In this document: piece after piece, positions 61,392-64,000 of the stretch
Position numbering within the stretch: the first letter of the stretch is position 1
How the letters are laid out: each line of letters opens with the position of its first letter
NCBI RefSeq assembly: GCF_030534315.2
Contig: NZ_CP130558.2
Coordinates: 2,594,501 to 2,658,500, forward strand
Length of the DNA stretch: 64,000 nucleotides
Direction of reading: 5' to 3'
DNA from: Thermoanaerobacterium sp. CMT5567-10
GTDB taxonomy: Bacteria > Bacillota > Thermoanaerobacteria > Thermoanaerobacterales > Thermoanaerobacteraceae
Notes under the pieces: generated by a model
What the model was told of the DNA's origin: nothing
Database searches by the model: none
Seen by the model: only the letters and a program-made list of their open reading frames with translations
Position numbers and translations under genes: made by a program

Positions 61392-62738
61392 ATGGAATGC
61401 AATAATACTGAACGCAAATACCTTACGGTAAATCCTCTAAAGACGTGTCAGCCGCTTGGAGCTGTTTGGGCGTGCCTTGGTATACACCAATGCATGCCAC
61501 ACAGCCACGGTTCACAGGGTTGCACATCGTATTTAAGGATGCAGCTTACCCGCCATTTCAGAGAATTTATACCGACAACAACAAGCTCTTTTTCAGAAGC
61601 ACAAGTTGTCTTTGGCGGTGTCGGAAATCTAAAGCAGGCGATACGAAATATTTTAAGCATTTACAAACCAAAAGTAATCGGAATTTCCACAACATGTTCA
61701 GCAGAAACTATCGGCGATGATGTTCCTGGTACAATAAATGAGATGCGAGCAAGCGGTGAGATACCAGAAGATGTCAAAGTATTTACAGCAAGTACACCAA
61801 GCTACGTAGGCTCACATGTGACAGGTTTTTCTAACATGGTAAAATCTGCCATAGAAACATTTGCTAAAAAGAGTTCACCAAATGGGAAAATAAACATTAT
61901 TCCAGGATTATTAAGCCCGGGTGATTTGAGGGAAATAAAGAGAATATTGAAGATAATGGGGATTGATGCAATCATTCTACCAGATATCTCTGATGTTTTA
62001 GATGCACCTATGACAGGTGAGATACATCTGTATCAAAAGGGAGGCACTACCATATCCGAAATAGAAGACATGGGAAATTCGATAGCTACTATAGTTCTAG
62101 GGAGAGAAGCAGGAATCGCCCCTGCAGAATCTTTAAATGAAATGTACAATGTACCGTATGAGGTACTTCCACTGCCTATTGGCATAAGTAATGTAGACAA
62201 ATTTATCATGAAGTTAAGTGAAATAACAGGTAAGCCTATACCTTACGAACTTGAAGAAGAACGAGGAAGGCTTGTGGATATGATGCTGGATGCACACGCC
62301 CATTGGTACAATAAAAAAGCTGCAGTATTTGGAGATCCCGATATCGTTGAAGCTATAGTTGGATATGCAAATGATTTAGGGATAAATGTTTTGTATGCTT
62401 TAACAGGGACTTACAGTAGTGAATGGGAAAAAACAGTAAAATCTATGGTTCCAGATGCATATGTTTCATCAGATAGCGATTTATGGTATCTAAAAGAACA
62501 ACTTGATAAAAAACCTGTTGATATGCTATTTGGTAATAGCCATGGAAAATATCTTGCAAAGGAGTACGATTTGCCGCTTTTGAGAGTTGGCTTCCCAATT
62601 TTAGACAGAGCAAATCTTCAACATTTCCCAATTGTAGGATATAAAGGGACAGCATGGCTTGTTGAAAGAACAGGAAACACTCTTCTTGACTACAAGGATG
62701 CTAAATCGCCAGAACATCTTCTGGAGCTTATTATGTAG
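61392..62738 (+). CDS. nifK: Nitrogenase molybdenum-iron protein beta chain
   Basis: Second subunit of the MoFe protein, 448 residues, short at the N-terminus like clostridial NifK. P-cluster ligands are Cys19 (LKTCQPLGA), Cys44 (GSQGCTSYLR) and Cys102 (STTCSAETIGDD). The ATG at 61392 lies after AAAGGAG; the longer frame from 61341 overlaps nifD and lacks a site. It follows nifD by 17 bases. Next comes a small IscA-like gene instead of nifE. Confidence 0.96.
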   Translation: MECNNTERKYLTVNPLKTCQPLGAVWACLGIHQCMPHSHGSQGCTSYLRMQLTRHFREFIPTTTSSFSEAQVVFGGVGNLKQAIRNILSIYKPKVIGISTTCSAETIGDDVPGTINEMRASGEIPEDVKVFTASTPSYVGSHVTGFSNMVKSAIETFAKKSSPNGKINIIPGLLSPGDLREIKRILKIMGIDAIILPDISDVLDAPMTGEIHLYQKGGTTISEIEDMGNSIATIVLGREAGIAPAESLNEMYNVPYEVLPLPIGISNVDKFIMKLSEITGKPIPYELEEERGRLVDMMLDAHAHWYNKKAAVFGDPDIVEAIVGYANDLGINVLYALTGTYSSEWEKTVKSMVPDAYVSSDSDLWYLKEQLDKKPVDMLFGNSHGKYLAKEYDLPLLRVGFPILDRANLQHFPIVGYKGTAWLVERTGNTLLDYKDAKSPEHLLELIM

Positions 62739-62757
62739 ATATCAAGAGGTGAATAAC

Positions 62758-63096
62758 ATGATTAAGCTGTCAGATGAGGCATTATTGCAGGTTAAAAAAA
62801 TATTAAAAAATTTGCCTAATAGGACTGAAACAACAGGACTGCGAATCTATACAGTCCCAACAGAAGAAGGATTTCTAGCCGGTTTTGCGGTTGCTGATAA
62901 TTTTAATGAAAATGATGAAATCTTAGAGTATGATGATGTGTATATCTATATTGATAAATCAGATCTTAATTACCTAAAATACAGCGTAATTGAGTATGAT
63001 AACAAGTACAATAGATTTTTCATAAATATGCCACATAATTTTAATGCTTTGTGTTCAACTTGTGCTAGATATAGCGATTGTGATTATATTAATTGA
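62758..63096 (+). CDS. Degenerate IscA/HesB-like protein in the nif operon
   Basis: A 112-residue protein whose layout follows the A-type iron-sulfur carrier fold: LSDEALLQVKKILKN, GLRIYTVPTEEG, DDVYIYIDKSDLNYL and IEYDNKYNRFFINMP match the usual order of strands and helix. But the first cysteine of the family (GGCSG) is replaced by the GFLAGF stretch. The end carries Cys-x2-Cys-x5-Cys (CSTCARYSDC) instead of CGCG. It could bind a cluster or metal only through the C-terminal cysteines. AGAGGTG precedes the ATG. Its position between nifK and nifI1 suggests a role in nitrogenase assembly or protection. Confidence 0.65.
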   Translation: MIKLSDEALLQVKKILKNLPNRTETTGLRIYTVPTEEGFLAGFAVADNFNENDEILEYDDVYIYIDKSDLNYLKYSVIEYDNKYNRFFINMPHNFNALCSTCARYSDCDYIN

Positions 63097-63110
63097 AAGG
63101 GGATATTCAT

Positions 63111-63428
63111 ATGAAAATGGTACGTGCCATAATAAGGCCAGAAAAAGAGAAGCAAGTTGTTGAGGCTCTTGATAAAAATGGATACAGCTCTATGACAAAA
63201 ATGCACATATTTGGACGTGGTAAACAAAAGGGAATACAAGTAGGTCCTATTGTATATGATGAATTACCAAAAATTTTGCTTATGATTGTAGCAAAAGATG
63301 AAGATGTATCAAAGATAGTTAATCTAATAGAAAGTAATGCTCGAACAGGAAACATAGGTGATGGCAAGATATTTATAAGTGAAGTAGATGAAGCATACAC
63401 AATTAGAACTGGCAATAAAGAGTTATGA
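63111..63428 (+). CDS. nifI1: Nitrogenase-regulating PII-like protein NifI1
   Basis: A 105-residue PII-family protein of the NifI1 type. The start MVRAIIRPEKEKQVVEAL, the T-loop region GRGKQKGIQVGPIVYDELPK and the GDGKIFISEVDEAYTIRTG end identify it. The T-loop lacks the tyrosine context of GlnB and differs as in other NifI1. NifI1 with NifI2 binds and inhibits the MoFe protein when fixed nitrogen is present, relieved by 2-oxoglutarate. AAGGGGAT precedes ATG 63111. In most organisms nifI1-nifI2 lie between nifH and nifD, here they follow nifK. Confidence 0.93.
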   Translation: MKMVRAIIRPEKEKQVVEALDKNGYSSMTKMHIFGRGKQKGIQVGPIVYDELPKILLMIVAKDEDVSKIVNLIESNARTGNIGDGKIFISEVDEAYTIRTGNKEL

Positions 63429-63440
63429 GGAGGATTACTT

Positions 63441-63809
63441 ATGAAGGAGATTGTAGCAATCATCAGGAGACAGAAACTTCATGAAACAAAAACGGCTCTG
63501 GATGGACTTGGCTTTTCACCTATGTCAATACTGAGTGTAAGTGGCAGAGGCAAGCAGAAAGGATTCATTGGTGAAGTTGATCCAGTGATGGATGAATTTA
63601 TGTTGGATGAGGCAGACGTAGATGTAAGGTTTATTCCAAAAAGATTGATTTCGATTGTTGCAGATGATGCTGATGTTCCTAAAATTGTTGAAACTATAAT
63701 AAAGACAAATAATACAGGCTATCCAGGGGATGGAAAAATTTTCGTTTTGCCAATTACTGACGCAATTCGCATAAGGACATCTGAAATTGGTTTAAGTGCA
63801 ATAAAATAA
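63441..63809 (+). CDS. nifI2: Nitrogenase-regulating PII-like protein NifI2
   Basis: A 122-residue PII-like protein, partner of NifI1. It has the NifI2 pattern SGRGKQKGFIGEVDPV in the T-loop, a longer loop with acidic residues (DEFMLDEADVDVRFIPKR), and the end NTGYPGDGKIFVLPITDAIR. GAGGAGG precedes the ATG, 12 bases after nifI1. A hairpin follows its stop codon, which may lower the expression of nifE and later genes. Confidence 0.93.
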   Translation: MKEIVAIIRRQKLHETKTALDGLGFSPMSILSVSGRGKQKGFIGEVDPVMDEFMLDEADVDVRFIPKRLISIVADDADVPKIVETIIKTNNTGYPGDGKIFVLPITDAIRIRTSEIGLSAIK

Positions 63810-63814
63810 AATTT

Positions 63815-63847
63815 ATAGAGAAGCCTTTTTAAAGGCTTCTCTATTTT
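63815..63847 (+). terminator. Hairpin between nifI2 and nifE
   Basis: A perfect 14-bp stem (ATAGAGAAGCCTTT / AAAGGCTTCTCTAT) with a 2-base separation, followed by TTT and then A residues. The short T-tract suggests partial termination or RNA processing between structural and cofactor-assembly genes. Confidence 0.65.
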
Positions 63848-63864
63848 AAAAAGGTGGTGGTATT

Positions 63865-64000
63865 ATGGAACTCAGACTTGACATACCTGAAAGAGAGAAA
63901 TTTATAAAGATGAAGGGAAAACATCATAAGAAGGAATTTATATGTAATACTGATAGTGTTGCAGGCAGTGTAAGTCAGAGAGCATGTGTATACAGTGGTG
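63865..64000 (+). CDS. nifE: Nitrogenase cofactor scaffold NifE, N-terminal end (partial)
   Basis: The first 45 residues of a protein that continues past the window end. After a basic stretch (KGKHHKKEF) comes ICNTDSVAGSVSQRACVYSG, the usual NifE opening with the first cluster cysteines. NifE with NifN carries the maturing FeMo-cofactor. AAGGTGGTGG precedes ATG 63865. Distinction from a NifEN-like or VnfE protein rests on only a few residues, but the nif context favours NifE. Confidence 0.85.
   Translation, partial: MELRLDIPEREKFIKMKGKHHKKEFICNTDSVAGSVSQRACVYSG

Overview
The window looks like chromosome of a low-GC, spore-forming, saccharolytic and nitrogen-fixing member of the Firmicutes. 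The mix of clostridial-type nif genes with NifI regulators, spore functions (a spore photoproduct lyase relative and a GerAB-type permease), many sugar operons with PTS and ABC uptake, and A/T-rich codon use fits the Thermoanaerobacterium group. That placement is an inference from content, not a database result.

Layout. 1-5.4 kb: end of a drug/metabolite transporter, then a mannitol PTS operon (mtlA-mtlR-mtlF-mtlD). 5.5-13.5 kb: a Uma2-family gene, then a LevR-like sigma-54 activator, followed from a second sigma-54 promoter by a galactitol-type PTS (IIA, IIB, IIC), a class II aldolase, a short TIM-like isomerase and a YjbQ-family protein. 13.6-14.7 kb: a zinc-ribbon protein and a HEPN/MNT pair. 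15.1-29.2 kb: a long amino-sugar cluster (nanE, RpiR regulator, ROK kinase, ABC importer without ATPase, an intracellular GH84 enzyme, several proteins of poorly known families, a decayed ribokinase and an ADP-ribosylglycohydrolase). 29.2-36.6 kb: aldo/keto reductase, orphan GerAB permease, acetyltransferase, a replication-initiator-like gene with internal repeats, a DpnII-type restriction-modification set and a second Uma2 gene. 36.6-41.2 kb: LytS/LytTR pair beside a CstA-family transporter, then a very short ferritin-like gene. 41.3-49.6 kb: lantibiotic-immunity-like ABC genes with a two-component system, an EamA transporter, an acetamidase-family enzyme and an ABC exporter. 49.7-53.3 kb: a TPP riboswitch and thiD-cytX-thiM-thiE. 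53.4-55.4 kb: SplB-like protein and an FTR1 iron permease with a Fur-box-like site. 55.6-64 kb: a divergent nitrogenase region, with nifB-nifX-modA-modB leftwards and nifH-nifD-nifK-(IscA-like)-nifI1-nifI2-nifE rightwards, the last gene cut by the window end.

How the genes work together. Three carbohydrate modules import and phosphorylate sugars and feed glycolysis: mannitol to fructose-6-P; an unidentified PTS sugar to a phosphorylated ketose split by aldolase; and an amino-sugar oligosaccharide cut inside the cell. The nitrogenase region combines enzyme, cofactor assembly, molybdate uptake and post-translational control. Both nif transcription units have long leaders containing intrinsic terminators, and the shared intergenic region carries two palindromes. 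This suggests combined promoter and antitermination control.

The items I consider most worth following up are: the amino-sugar cluster with its unassigned enzymes; the nif leaders and palindromes; the degenerate IscA-like protein inside the nif operon; the SplB-like protein whose catalytic cysteine position is alanine; the LevR-like activator whose N-terminus resembles the DNA-binding end of sigma-54 itself; and the initiator-like gene with intragenic GATAGAT repeats containing GATC, next to a GATC methylase gene.
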